DNA of 64,000 nt, from the NCBI GenBank assembly GCA_963575745.1, contig CAUYUJ010017911.1:2501-66500 (forward strand). The letters run 5' to 3'. The notes beneath the pieces are model-generated. The model had not been told where the DNA came from, did no database searches, and worked only from the letters and a program-made list of their open reading frames with translations. This document shows positions 31,501 to 39,517 of this stretch, one piece after another (the first letter of the stretch is position 1; every line of letters begins with the position of its first letter). This DNA is from Prorocentrum cordatum. Lineage: Eukaryota > Sar > Dinophyceae > Prorocentrales > Prorocentraceae. The translations under genes and the position numbers were made by a program.

Positions 31501-32714
31501 TTTGTTCCATTGCGGATAGCTTGTGACTCAATATCAGCTTTTTCTGCAACAGTCTCCAACATCCATGTTTGTTTCTTTTCCAATCTCTCGCATTCTTTTC
31601 GCAGGGCTTCTTGTGCACGTGGTTCTGCGGCAACTTCTTTCTTACTCAGGTTTCTGGTAACTAATGCTGGGCGTGACCATGTCGAATCTGGTATTTTATC
31701 TCTGTGTGCCGGCATGTAGTTGGTCTCACGTGGCATGGTTGGTATTGCTACCGACTGGGTGAACTTGCGTATGAGCGGGTTCAAAGTCCCAAAGTCGGTT
31801 CCTTCATTATCCACAAATACCAAAGCACGTTCTTCTCCATCGTGCTGTTGTGGTAGTTGACGGTAGTATAGTACCGTGGTAATGTCACGTGGCCCACCAG
31901 GTAATTTGGCATACAGTATTTCTTTGTTTGTCACGCCTTTGACATTCTCATCGCGGATGACGTCGCCATTGTCAGTGTCGTATGTAATCCGTCGTTCCAC
32001 AGTATTCCAGGTTGGTCCGCCTGATGTAGTAGTACGGAAATTGTTGACCTGTTTATCCTGTCTTGTCCACACTCTCAATGCAGCACGATCACGAATCTCA
32101 CGAGCTCGTTTAACGTCGTTGGCGTAATCGATCTCTTTCTTTTGCTGTCCACGAGAAAGTGTTTTCCAATGCTCGGGAAGAACGTGATCAGGACGTGTAG
32201 TAGTCTGCACACGTGTCTCGCGTCCACGAACCACCATTTTGCCATCTGGTGTCATTTTTGGACGCTCATAGAACTGTATCGTGCCTGTCCATGGCTCGCT
32301 CAACTCCCTGTGGTCGTTGGCGCTAACACCATCCCAAACATCTCGGAAGTTACTTTCGCCTTCGAAAGTAGAAGTCGTTTTGAAATCTCGTGTCACGTCG
32401 AGTTGGTCAACATGTACCGGTATATTCATGACGTCGTCCGTCGGTATGAATAGTTTCTTTCTTGGGGTACGAATGTGTCTGATGACGCAATATCCACGCT
32501 GTTCCCAGTAGTCTGGCTCCGGCGCTGGTGCAGCAACTTCAGAAGCCGATGTCTGGATATCAGAGAGAGCGTGATCCACCGCCGCTTTACTGTGAAAAAT
32601 TGCCAACCTTTTCCTCCGGAACCCGGGGTCGCCCCCCCCCCCCTCCGAAAATCCCCCCCCCCTGCTGGAACCCCAACCCCCCCCCCCCCCCCCCCCCCCC
32701 CCCTCCCCCGTCAA
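28587..32714 (-). CDS. pol: Copia pol: reverse transcriptase and RNase H
   Basis: Meaningful coding begins at about 32562; the first 50 residues are translation of the nested element. The RVT_2-type reverse transcriptase lies at about residues 375-600: KGRVVVQGN, QSDAPGAYTQALLYG (first catalytic Asp 481), LRLALYGHPLAGVFWE and YVDD at 574-577. An Arg/Ser-rich insert occupies about 671-760. The Copia-type RNase H follows: FTDASFAD (D839), STESEIVALD (E884, D891) and, after an 85-residue insert with a Cys/His cluster (911-995), LEDNQAV (D1006) and the KYVGTKEQIAYMMTKHF end motif. A Cys-rich patch and an unknown tail of about 250 residues complete the frame. All catalytic residues are present, so the enzyme part looks intact. 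It is in the same phase as the integrase frame across the insertion. Confidence 0.92.
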   Translation of the reverse strand: MTGEGGGGGGGGGWGSSRGGGFSEGGGGDPGFRRKRLAIFHSKAAVDHALSDIQTSASEVAAPAPEPDYWEQRGYCVIRHIRTPRKKLFIPTDDVMNIPVHVDQLDVTRDFKTTSTFEGESNFRDVWDGVSANDHRELSEPWTGTIQFYERPKMTPDGKMVVRGRETRVQTTTRPDHVLPEHWKTLSRGQQKKEIDYANDVKRAREIRDRAALRVWTRQDKQVNNFRTTTSGGPTWNTVERRITYDTDNGDVIRDENVKGVTNKEILYAKLPGGPRDITTVLYYRQLPQQHDGEERALVFVDNEGTDFGTLNPLIRKFTQSVAIPTMPRETNYMPAHRDKIPDSTWSRPALVTRNLSKKEVAAEPRAQEALRKECERLEKKQTWMLETVAEKADIESQAIRNGTKVHFFNILELSSVKHEELPPDLRKFKGRVVVQGNTGKDETGLAAIFADAASSASHIEASKLCDATALLPQYAGGQSDAPGAYTQALLYGDGRIDPVDTWITIPKWRQPTSWSKYNNPVCRLRLALYGHPLAGVFWERKCRTCLESVGFEPISGWECVWRHNKLGLILSVYVDDFKLAGPAHNLQTGWDYIRKSGIDLDPPTPCSQSLGCGQQAYDVPQSIFDKRMSTIRPMLPAHNEKDYNTAKHVRGIRPDMLGFTDQCIERYLECASKRAQGTGSRRKRSDSPRASRSKSPSSSGSVARPTGVLNARPRSSSPAKSVDATSTNTIPATYHDLPDAETPGIEDTSFTESDYSDEGVLGQDAASILMKILYLARCCRFDLLHPACMLAREITNWNTTCDKRLHRLICYIKTTRTHCLHGWIGDSSDKLSIMLFTDASFADCITSSKSTAGVFAALVGPNTFFPVNAVCKKQTVVSHSSTESEIVALDSALRLEGLPLLSSWEAVVGVAKTCKEKNACLSCHGHVDPAMCPTLAAKKKRKPSPRKAPPTRGSSPSRRQLPLNTDLPTTPKRRTISHEGTVLHVDPEPAPEISAPKVRLTVLEDNQAVIKIVQKGRTPAFRHLHRTHRINLDWICETCQIEHTELKYVGTKEQIAYMMTKHFETKKADLWKDLLEHSLIFPVTPIQCPPMRGPRRPDGLPHEAEPPKLNGCPEICKILLTEKERWGDVGSECGFQCVGQASHEGLCACMYHIGVPAADTASRTPRSRARSPHGRHPRHPPSPQRDAERVRTLIIRSHRSNFTTRAAKLTSILFAACEAKISEIGSNPDPSIHEMDQAQPLNLVGWPIGYDKEYDPNARDDDRVGFAYHAQTGRPRDPEDGYIYIHQRRADRSGEFDLRVPDESSIRELARFASVEAKKWANTESGSVGGNANYEYNTFTATPWLSFMRAMCMVSSLFNRNPSVQTVFVDYMII
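32555..32562. repeat. target-site duplication of the nested element, left
   Basis: GGATATCA, repeated at 33839-33846 in direct orientation. Confidence 0.75.
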
Positions 32715-33838
32715 AACCCCCCCCCCTCCCCTAACCCCTCCCCCCCCCCCGCCCCTCCAGCTCGAAACCCGACAGGGTCAACCTACCGTTTCGAACTCCC
32801 TCCCCCCCCCCCCCTCCGGATTCCGTGAAAACGGGGGGTGGGTCGCTAACCGGTTGGAACCCCTTCCCCCCCACCCCCGCTCGAAAACTGGAGGGGGCCA
32901 CTACCGGTTCGCACCCCCCCTTCCCCTTTCCCCCCCCCCCCTACTCACCGCCAGCAAACGACTCCCGGTCCCCACCACCGTCCGCATCACATCCCCCACT
33001 GGTGTTCCCAGCACCACTGTCCTCACCACCACTGTCCCCACTGGTTCCACCACCGCCCCTACTGTCCCCACCAGTGCCCCCACCACTGTCGCACTGTCCC
33101 CGCTGTCCCCAGAACTGTTCCCACCACGGTTCCACTCTCCCCACTGTCTCCACGGCCCCAACCACTGCCCGACTATCCCCACTGTCCCCACTGTCCCACT
33201 GACTCCTCCGCTGTCCCACTGAGCTGTCCCACTGTTCCCACCACTGTCCCCACTGTCCCCACCACTGTCCCCACTGTACCTCTGTCCCATTGTCCCACCG
33301 CCGTCCTCGCCACCGCCTTCACCACTGTCCCCACCACCATTGTACCCTCCACTGTCCCACTGTTTCCACCTCATTCCCATTGTCCCCACACCACTGTCCC
33401 CACCACCACCGTCACCACCACTGTCCACTGTCCCCCCCTGTTCCCACCATTGTCCCCACCACTACCGCCCCCACCACTGTCCCACTGTCCCACTGTCCCC
33501 ACCACTGTCCCGATATCCCCTCACCACTGTCCCCGCCAACGCCATTCCCACCACTGTCCGCACCACCCACTCGGTTTTCGAGGGGGGGGGGGGAGGGGGG
33601 GGGGTTCGAACCGGTAGTGACCCCCCCCCCTTTTTGGAGGGGGGTGGGGGGGGTGACAGGGGTTCGAACCGGCAGTGACCCCCCCCCTTTTCATGGGAGC
33701 GGGGGGGGGGGGGGGAAGGGGGGTTCGAAAACCGGCAGTGACCCCCCCCGGTTTTCCGGAGGGGGGGGGGGGGGAGGGGCTCGAACCGGCAGTGACCCCC
33801 CCCGGTTTTCCGCCAGCAGCGGTAGAACACGCTCTTTC
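32563..33838. mobile_element. nested TIR element with minisatellite interior inside pol
   Basis: Inverted termini at 32563-32586 and 33815-33838 match at 20 of 24 positions, flanked by an 8-bp direct duplication GGATATCA. Removing the element plus one duplication (1284 bases, 428 codons) joins the integrase and RT frames exactly in phase at the codons for Asp-Ile-Gln. The interior has no gene: C-run blocks at both ends with recurring GGTTCGAACCGGCAGTGACC words (four copies, 33600-33805), and a CCACCACTGTCCC minisatellite at about 32990-33560. An 8-bp duplication is the size made by hAT-type transposases, but the ends are not clearly hAT-like. It could be spliced as an intron. Confidence 0.8.
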
Positions 33839-35090
33839 GGATATCAACAGCGTTATCTTCCGTTGTCATCATAGACGGATCATCCCATTCTTTAGGGTAG
33901 GAAAGTGGAGGATCAGGCATTGGCTTGTCACCCAAGGGGCGAGAAGTAGAGGCCTTCACCTCGTCGTGTGCCTCCGGGTTATGATGTCGTAGGGTACCAT
34001 CTTTCACGGGGTAGGTGAACTTGCCATCAGGGATGATGATGTCTTTGACTCTGTGCACATGACACAGTTCACCATCAGGATTCTTGGCGTATGTAGCCGT
34101 GTCCAAAACAAGGTAGTCACCTGACCATCGTCCACCAGAGTGTAAGTGGTATCCCATGAATAACCCTTCCCGAGTATTTTCTTTAAACTTTGCAGTCTCG
34201 TTGTTAATCTCGGGGTTGAGGCATTTCCAAAATATCCGAGCACCGAATGGTATGCAGTGCCCAGGAAAGCTTTCGCCAAATCTTATTTCATGAGCTGTCT
34301 TTTCTGCATGCTCCTCGTTGAGGGCAGCGACGCCCGTGGATGTATGCACAAAGTTGTGTCCACAGCAAAAGGCTTGCATGGCCTCTTTCCACCATTCGTG
34401 TCCCAGACCAGACATATGTAACACAGCTCTGGTACCAAGAATGACTATTTTGACAACGCGCTCAATCAATCCATTTGTCTGTGGACGATGTGGCGTACTC
34501 GTGTCGTGTCTCCATCCCAATTGGCGGCAAGCTTTCTGAAGCTCTCCAGAGTTGTCTGTGTAGATATGCTTCACCTCATCGTTCGCGGCGATGAACTGTT
34601 GAAAGGATGCCTTTGTAGTAGCTGCGTCTTTGTGTAGCGCTGGGTAGGCCATGAAGATGCCAGTATATCTATCAAGGACAACCAGTGCATATTTGTCGCC
34701 ATGTTTGTCCGCGGCATCGTCTTCGGCCAGTACGATATGGTCGGCAGTCAGAGCCTCACCGAACTTCTTCGGGACAAAAGCCTCGTAGGCGTTATCCTCT
34801 TCGGTGGGGTCTGCCGGTGGATGTGGTTTGCGCTGTCGTCTACACGGGGCATTCTGTGCCATCGTACGAGAACAGATCTCACAGTCAGGATGTTTTGGGC
34901 TGTGAGTCATGTAATGCATCGGGTCGATCGGTTTCTTTTGTCTGTTGGGTAGCACTCGATCGTTGTCTGGATGCGTTCGCGTGGGTGTCTCTGTCGGTAT
35001 GTCATTGTCTGCTTGAGCTATATCTAGCCCCCCGCATTGTGGAGGAGAGCACTGCGTCTGAGACGTAGGCGAGTCGGTGGTCGTGTCCAC
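33462..35090 (-). CDS. pol: Copia pol: integrase
   Basis: Zinc-binding HHCC module H59-x3-H63-x6-C70-x2-C73, then the catalytic core: D117 (TADHIVLAED), D179 (IYTDNSGEL) and E210 (RPQTNGLIER). The D-E gap is 30 residues, shorter than the usual 35. The frame has no ATG at its start and is open upstream to a stop near 35335, where it meets the protease frame in another phase, so a frame break or recoding site lies at about 35300-35340. After about residue 420 (33812) the translation runs into the nested TIR element and becomes meaningless Pro/Gly repeats; the true protein continues in phase into the RT frame once that element is removed. Integrase inserts the cDNA into nuclear DNA. Confidence 0.9.
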   Translation of the reverse strand: MDTTTDSPTSQTQCSPPQCGGLDIAQADNDIPTETPTRTHPDNDRVLPNRQKKPIDPMHYMTHSPKHPDCEICSRTMAQNAPCRRQRKPHPPADPTEEDNAYEAFVPKKFGEALTADHIVLAEDDAADKHGDKYALVVLDRYTGIFMAYPALHKDAATTKASFQQFIAANDEVKHIYTDNSGELQKACRQLGWRHDTSTPHRPQTNGLIERVVKIVILGTRAVLHMSGLGHEWWKEAMQAFCCGHNFVHTSTGVAALNEEHAEKTAHEIRFGESFPGHCIPFGARIFWKCLNPEINNETAKFKENTREGLFMGYHLHSGGRWSGDYLVLDTATYAKNPDGELCHVHRVKDIIIPDGKFTYPVKDGTLRHHNPEAHDEVKASTSRPLGDKPMPDPPLSYPKEWDDPSMMTTEDNAVDIRKSVFYRCWRKTGGGHCRFEPLPPPPLRKTGGGHCRFSNPPSPPPPRSHEKGGGHCRFEPLSPPPPPSKKGGGSLPVRTPPPPPPPSKTEWVVRTVVGMALAGTVVRGYRDSGGDSGTVGQWWGR

Positions 35091-36081
35091 GTTGGGCTCG
35101 TCTGTTCTTGTGTCGGGAGGTTCTTCGACCGTGATGGTCCGTGCTCCTCCTCCCTCTCCGACATGTGGTCTCTTGGGGCAGGTCCCTATGTGGGGTCGTA
35201 GCTCGTCTGCAGTGGTTGGTTGCTCTGTAGTTTTTGCAGCACCAACAAGTGTCGTTACAGCGGGCGGATGAACGCTTTCGCTGACGACGGCGGGGTGCTG
35301 ACGAAGTGCATAAACGTGGTGGTGGTATCCGTGTTAAGTCGTCGAGTCGTAACTCTGGCACTCGATTGTTGACTGGAATCTTATACCATTGGCCCCCCGG
35401 ATCCTGAAGCATGTAGCCCAGCTCAGGATCCCAAAGCTGTCGAAAGCCATCAACCTCAATCAATTTTCCAACTGATAGTAATGATGGGCAGTCTGGTAAA
35501 GCAAGGGCTGAACTATGCAGTCCAACCTCGGGTAGCCGTATGTCGTAGTGCTCGTTGACGGTACGATCACCATTTGCAGTTTCCAGAATATGCTCTTCGC
35601 GAATAGATATGCGATCCGACTCGGTCTGTGTAAGTTCATGTTTTCCCTGAATATGATGGGCAGATCCACTGTCAAGAACCCAAAACCTTGTTAATGCTGC
35701 AGTCGAACGCGGGGTGTCGACTTGCTTTGTCGTTGTTGTCGTCTGGGCAGTCTTTGATGACTGCTTGACAGTGTCGTCATGCTTTCGGATCGCAGTTGGT
35801 GTGGCCACCGACTCTTTGTTGTGTCGGTAGTCGTACAGTTCGTCGTACCATAGTTGTGCCTCTTTTTGACATTCTCGTAAGGCCTCTGCACTATCATCCC
35901 ACCATTTTTGTGGTAATGGATCTGGTACTTTGACGATGTCACCCTCATTCGGCAGCTCTTTCCATCTGTCCAGTCTGGCTCTGCCAGATATGGTATGGAA
36001 ATAGTAGTCCACGTTGCGTACGTCGAAGCGTATCCGACGACGTATCTTGGTAGATGTCGCTGTGGCCTTTGTGTTGGCCAT
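35002..36081 (-). CDS. pol: Copia pol: aspartic protease
   Basis: The catalytic motif FWVLDSGSAHHIQG (DSG at 137-139) fits the WxLDSGAxxH active site of Copia retropepsins, and LPDCPSLLSVGKL follows at the expected distance. The frame is in phase with Gag: only a TAA at 36205-36207 separates them, and the 41 codons between that stop and the ATG at 36081 are open. The last 110 or so residues, from about 35330 to 35002, look like an out-of-frame shadow of the integrase leader. The protease cleaves the Gag-Pol polyprotein during particle maturation. Confidence 0.85.
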   Translation of the reverse strand: MANTKATATSTKIRRRIRFDVRNVDYYFHTISGRARLDRWKELPNEGDIVKVPDPLPQKWWDDSAEALRECQKEAQLWYDELYDYRHNKESVATPTAIRKHDDTVKQSSKTAQTTTTTKQVDTPRSTAALTRFWVLDSGSAHHIQGKHELTQTESDRISIREEHILETANGDRTVNEHYDIRLPEVGLHSSALALPDCPSLLSVGKLIEVDGFRQLWDPELGYMLQDPGGQWYKIPVNNRVPELRLDDLTRIPPPRLCTSSAPRRRQRKRSSARCNDTCWCCKNYRATNHCRRATTPHRDLPQETTCRRGRRSTDHHGRRTSRHKNRRAQRGHDHRLAYVSDAVLSSTMRGARYSSSRQ

Positions 36082-36204
36082 GAGGGTCTTGTCACGGATG
36101 ACGTAACTGCGGTCTGAACGGCGTGAACGTCTAAAGTTGGCAGGAGAACGTGCTCTAGTGTTGGGAGAACCACGGGACGACCCGCGGCTCGGATACCACG
36201 GGAC

Positions 36205-39200
36205 TTACCGCTTGCCACGTCCTTTGTCACTGCCATATGATCTGTCACGGCCGCGTGGACTGCCGCGTCCGCCGCCACGATTGTCTCGTCCTCGGGAGGT
36301 AGATCTCGAAGATCTGTCGCAACGACTTCTCGATTGGCTGCGAGAGTCGTGGGACCTCCTGGATGTCGAACGGGATCGGTCGTATTGGCGTCGGTTGTCA
36401 CGTCCCTGTCGTGAATCGCTTGCGTGGCGAAACCCCCCGCGTTGTGAAGACCGTTGGCTTCCTGATCCGCGGGATGGCGATCGGCCACGGCTGTCCTGGC
36501 TGGAAGTCCGTGGTCGACTCGGGCTTCGTTCAGGAGTCTTTGCACCAGGTGCGAGATGAGCGTATTTGCATTTGTCGCCTTTTGTGCACTTGTTCTGTGC
36601 GAAATCCTTGCACTGTGCGACGTGCGGGTAGTTACACTTATCACCTCTGGTACATGTGTTGCGCTTGGCAAAATCGAAGCAGAATGGCCTTGATGCCGGC
36701 TTCTTGTGATTCGCAGGAGTGGACATACTACGGCGGGGGTTGCCACCAGCCGTTGATGTTCTGGAAGATTTGTTGTTCTTCCAATCCCTGGAATATGCAT
36801 GTAAAGCCTTGCACCGTTCACCATTGCGACAATTGCCTTTCTTCCATGCAGCGCACAGGTTGACCTGAGATCGTGTTTCGTGTTCGTACCGTAGCTTGTT
36901 TTGATTATTCTCCAATTGTTTAATCTCCAGTATGTCCAGAACACGCTGTCGAAGCCAACCGTAGGTACGATTCGGGTCGCTCATCTTCATGCGCTGGTAC
37001 TCGTACATGTCTTGTTTCATCCATGCATGTCTACGAATCTGCGTGCGAAATAGCGATTCCAATATCTTTGGATCGGGTACTTCTCGGCATTCCAAGAGTA
37101 AGGCGTCCCAATCGGTAATGAAACGTTGTAAATCTGCGTCTCTCATCCTCAGTTCTTTAAGGCGCTCGAAATCGTGCAGGTCGTCGTCGACGTCTGTCAC
37201 TTTGTAGGACTGTAGGATATGCCAGTATATCTGGCGTCCTTTGAGCATGCGTCCTGCTTTGTGCTCTCTGGTCTCGATGAGCCTGATTTGGTAGCGTAAG
37301 TCTGAGGATAAGATGTCGCTCAGAGCGGTTGCGAGTTTGCAATCGATGCTCTCAAAGTCTCCACTGTCTTGTAAATCCTCGAATGTACATTCGGGCTGTT
37401 CTGCCACGCATAGGAAGGCGTATGCTTTGGATGGTCGCCCTGAGGCGGCCCCGAAGTTCTTTCGCACTCTTTGCTGCCACTCCAGCAGCTGCGTGATCTT
37501 AGGCAAGACAGGTACTCGGACGGTGTCTGACTCCTTGATAGGCGTCGTTGTATGTACCGACACCGCAGACACTGGTTGTGAGGGTATCGGTGCACCGTCG
37601 ATGGTTGGTTCTGTGCGCACAGGAGACACATGACGTGTCTGTGCAGAAGCTGCCGCGGAGGCTGCTCCTGGAGATGTACGTCGTTGTTGTCCTGCTGAAG
37701 CTTGTGGTGCTTCGGCGGACGCTGCCGTCGGCCTGTGCAGGTCGGCTGCAGGTCGAAGGTGAATGTTGGTGTCGTTAGTGTGGTCGATCAGCTGATTCGT
37801 CCAGCTCGTCATGTCTTCTTGTATTTGACCCACCTTTTGGCGTGTATACTCATCAGTATCCCGAGACCGTTGGGAATACCGATCAAGTCGATGCTCGCAT
37901 GCTCGGAGACGGGCGCTTTGTGCCTCCACCTCGCTTTCCAGACGTGCGAGGTAACTCTCAACACGTACCTTCTCAGTATCTCTTTCATGAATAACCTGGG
38001 AGAGCTCTAACTGCGTGTGGTCCGCCGCCTTCTCAACCTCCTGCAACCTGTCAGTGAGGCGGGCGAAATCGTAAACCGTGGGAGGAGAATCCAGCTGGCC
38101 AGTCTGGGCTCGTCCGACACGCAACTCTGCCAGGGCGTCCTGTACACCAGGAAAACGCTGCTCTATGTCAGAGATCCGGTTAGCGAGTGGCTGCACGACA
38201 GCGTTGGTCGCATCAAGCCTTTGAGTGATGACTCTCTCAGTACGTTGCAACATGTCGATCAGGTTCGACGAGTTTGTGTGTGCTTCGGCACGAAGCGTCG
38301 CCGTAGTGTGGTCTAGGTAAGATCGAAGATCATTGATCTGAGACTGAACGTCGCCGAGGTCTGTGGCCTCGGTTGGAGTTGGTCGGTTACGGAGCTGGTC
38401 GTGGATCTCATCATGTAAAATCCTGACCGCAGAAATGCCTGTGTCGCGTACGATCACAAGTTGTTGCTCCATCTGCGCGAGATAGTTGCGCAGGTTCTCG
38501 ACCATCGCCGTTCGTTCACCTGAGTGTGACACCTCACGATCAACCTGGTACTGCAGTTCTCCTATGATGCGTCGATCTTCGGCGATCCTGGAATCGATGA
38601 TCCCTAAGGCGCCGTCAAGATCGCGACGTATGGCTGCAGTATCGGTGGCGTTCGTCTGAACGCTCTGTAGTAGTCCAGAGCATTGGCTGGACACGAAGGT
38701 TTCAACCTGGTCTCTGAGCTCAGCTATGTCACCTGCGGCGGACGTGTGTCTAGTCCAGAGGTGAGGGCTGGAGCGGTCAGCTTCCCTGTGTCCCCTGTCG
38801 CGGGGAGTGCATGGCCTCTGAGAGGCGTCAGCTTCCCTGTGTCCCCTGTCGCGGGGAGTGCATGGCCTCTGAGAGGCAGTGCGCGGGCTCGACCTGCTTT
38901 CGCCGCATGGGCCTGGGGCTCCACGGCGGTTGCGCGCGGACGAGCTGCGACTCGGACCATGTGTGTGTGGTGTCTCATCCGATGATACCTTGGGGCACCG
39001 CGTCTGTGGCTGTGCCGACACTGGTCTACTGAGTTCCTCGAAGGTAGCTACGTGCTCCGCCACAGGGACGGTCGCAGGGCTGGGGGTCCCAGCACCTGAG
39101 GTCCATCGGCGGTTAGCGCGAAAGCGCCCTGGAGTATCGAGACCAGTAAGGCTTTCGCCTGACGCGGTTGGGATTGCTCCCGACGGGGAAGGGGAGGGAG

Positions 39201-39453
39201 GATCGAAGGTCGGCGTGTGAAACTCCTTCCTTCCTGTTCCTACTCCTTCTCCTGTCCCCCCGCGGGCGGCGCTGCGGCGAAGTTCAGCAGCTAGACGCGC
39301 CTCGGGTCCTCGGGAGCTGGGGGGGGTATCGGGGACACCAACACAGTCCGCATTAATGCTCTCCAACTCGTCACCGAGCCGTCGCACCGTGGGAGAGCTT
39401 GGACGCGAAGCCCCAATGGAACCCTTACGGCGCATGCGCCGAAGCGGCTCCAT
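36205..39453 (-). CDS. gag: Gag with three CCCH zinc fingers
   Basis: The frame is open from inside the 5' LTR (39633). The first ATG outside the LTR is at 39451-39453, giving 1082 residues. N-terminal third: low-complexity Ser/Pro/Arg sequence with a 17-residue in-frame tandem duplication (around 38777-38880). Middle: long charged helices likely to form coiled coil (about 37800-38750). Next comes a capsid-like helical segment (about 36900-37450). The C-terminal part has three fingers, Cx7Cx5Cx3H (36815-36872), Cx8Cx5Cx3H (36621-36687) and Cx7Cx5Cx3H (36555-36612), then an Arg/Ser/Gly-rich basic tail. Copia Gags normally carry a single CCHC knuckle, so CCCH fingers are unusual. Gag forms the particle and binds element RNA. 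Confidence 0.85.
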   Translation of the reverse strand: MEPLRRMRRKGSIGASRPSSPTVRRLGDELESINADCVGVPDTPPSSRGPEARLAAELRRSAARGGTGEGVGTGRKEFHTPTFDPPSPSPSGAIPTASGESLTGLDTPGRFRANRRWTSGAGTPSPATVPVAEHVATFEELSRPVSAQPQTRCPKVSSDETPHTHGPSRSSSARNRRGAPGPCGESRSSPRTASQRPCTPRDRGHREADASQRPCTPRDRGHREADRSSPHLWTRHTSAAGDIAELRDQVETFVSSQCSGLLQSVQTNATDTAAIRRDLDGALGIIDSRIAEDRRIIGELQYQVDREVSHSGERTAMVENLRNYLAQMEQQLVIVRDTGISAVRILHDEIHDQLRNRPTPTEATDLGDVQSQINDLRSYLDHTTATLRAEAHTNSSNLIDMLQRTERVITQRLDATNAVVQPLANRISDIEQRFPGVQDALAELRVGRAQTGQLDSPPTVYDFARLTDRLQEVEKAADHTQLELSQVIHERDTEKVRVESYLARLESEVEAQSARLRACEHRLDRYSQRSRDTDEYTRQKVGQIQEDMTSWTNQLIDHTNDTNIHLRPAADLHRPTAASAEAPQASAGQQRRTSPGAASAAASAQTRHVSPVRTEPTIDGAPIPSQPVSAVSVHTTTPIKESDTVRVPVLPKITQLLEWQQRVRKNFGAASGRPSKAYAFLCVAEQPECTFEDLQDSGDFESIDCKLATALSDILSSDLRYQIRLIETREHKAGRMLKGRQIYWHILQSYKVTDVDDDLHDFERLKELRMRDADLQRFITDWDALLLECREVPDPKILESLFRTQIRRHAWMKQDMYEYQRMKMSDPNRTYGWLRQRVLDILEIKQLENNQNKLRYEHETRSQVNLCAAWKKGNCRNGERCKALHAYSRDWKNNKSSRTSTAGGNPRRSMSTPANHKKPASRPFCFDFAKRNTCTRGDKCNYPHVAQCKDFAQNKCTKGDKCKYAHLAPGAKTPERSPSRPRTSSQDSRGRSPSRGSGSQRSSQRGGFRHASDSRQGRDNRRQYDRSRSTSRRSHDSRSQSRSRCDRSSRSTSRGRDNRGGGRGSPRGRDRSYGSDKGRGKR

Positions 39454-39505
39454 TAGGCTCGCATGCAAGGTCACCGCGGTCGAGTCGGTGAGGGTGAGCG
39501 TTAAA

Positions 39506-39517
39506 GGGCTGATAACC
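39506..39517 (-). promoter_or_regulatory. primer-binding site, possibly for a tRNA half
   Basis: Immediately after the 5' LTR the element strand reads GGTTATCAGCCC. Its complement GGGCTGATAACC resembles the anticodon arm of initiator tRNA-Met (GGGCTCATAACC) with one mismatch. Drosophila copia uses such an internal tRNA fragment. The usual Copia site, TGGTATCAGAGC, fits less well, since there is no TGG start and one base is extra. Confidence 0.6.

Noticed and set aside
35691-36944. 417-residue minus-strand frame
   Set aside because: Shadow of the Gag C-terminus and the protease in another phase. It lacks their motifs.
39506-39517. Conventional Copia primer-binding site (TGGTATCAGAGC)
   Set aside because: There is no TGG at the LTR boundary, and an extra base would be needed. 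Kept only as an alternative.
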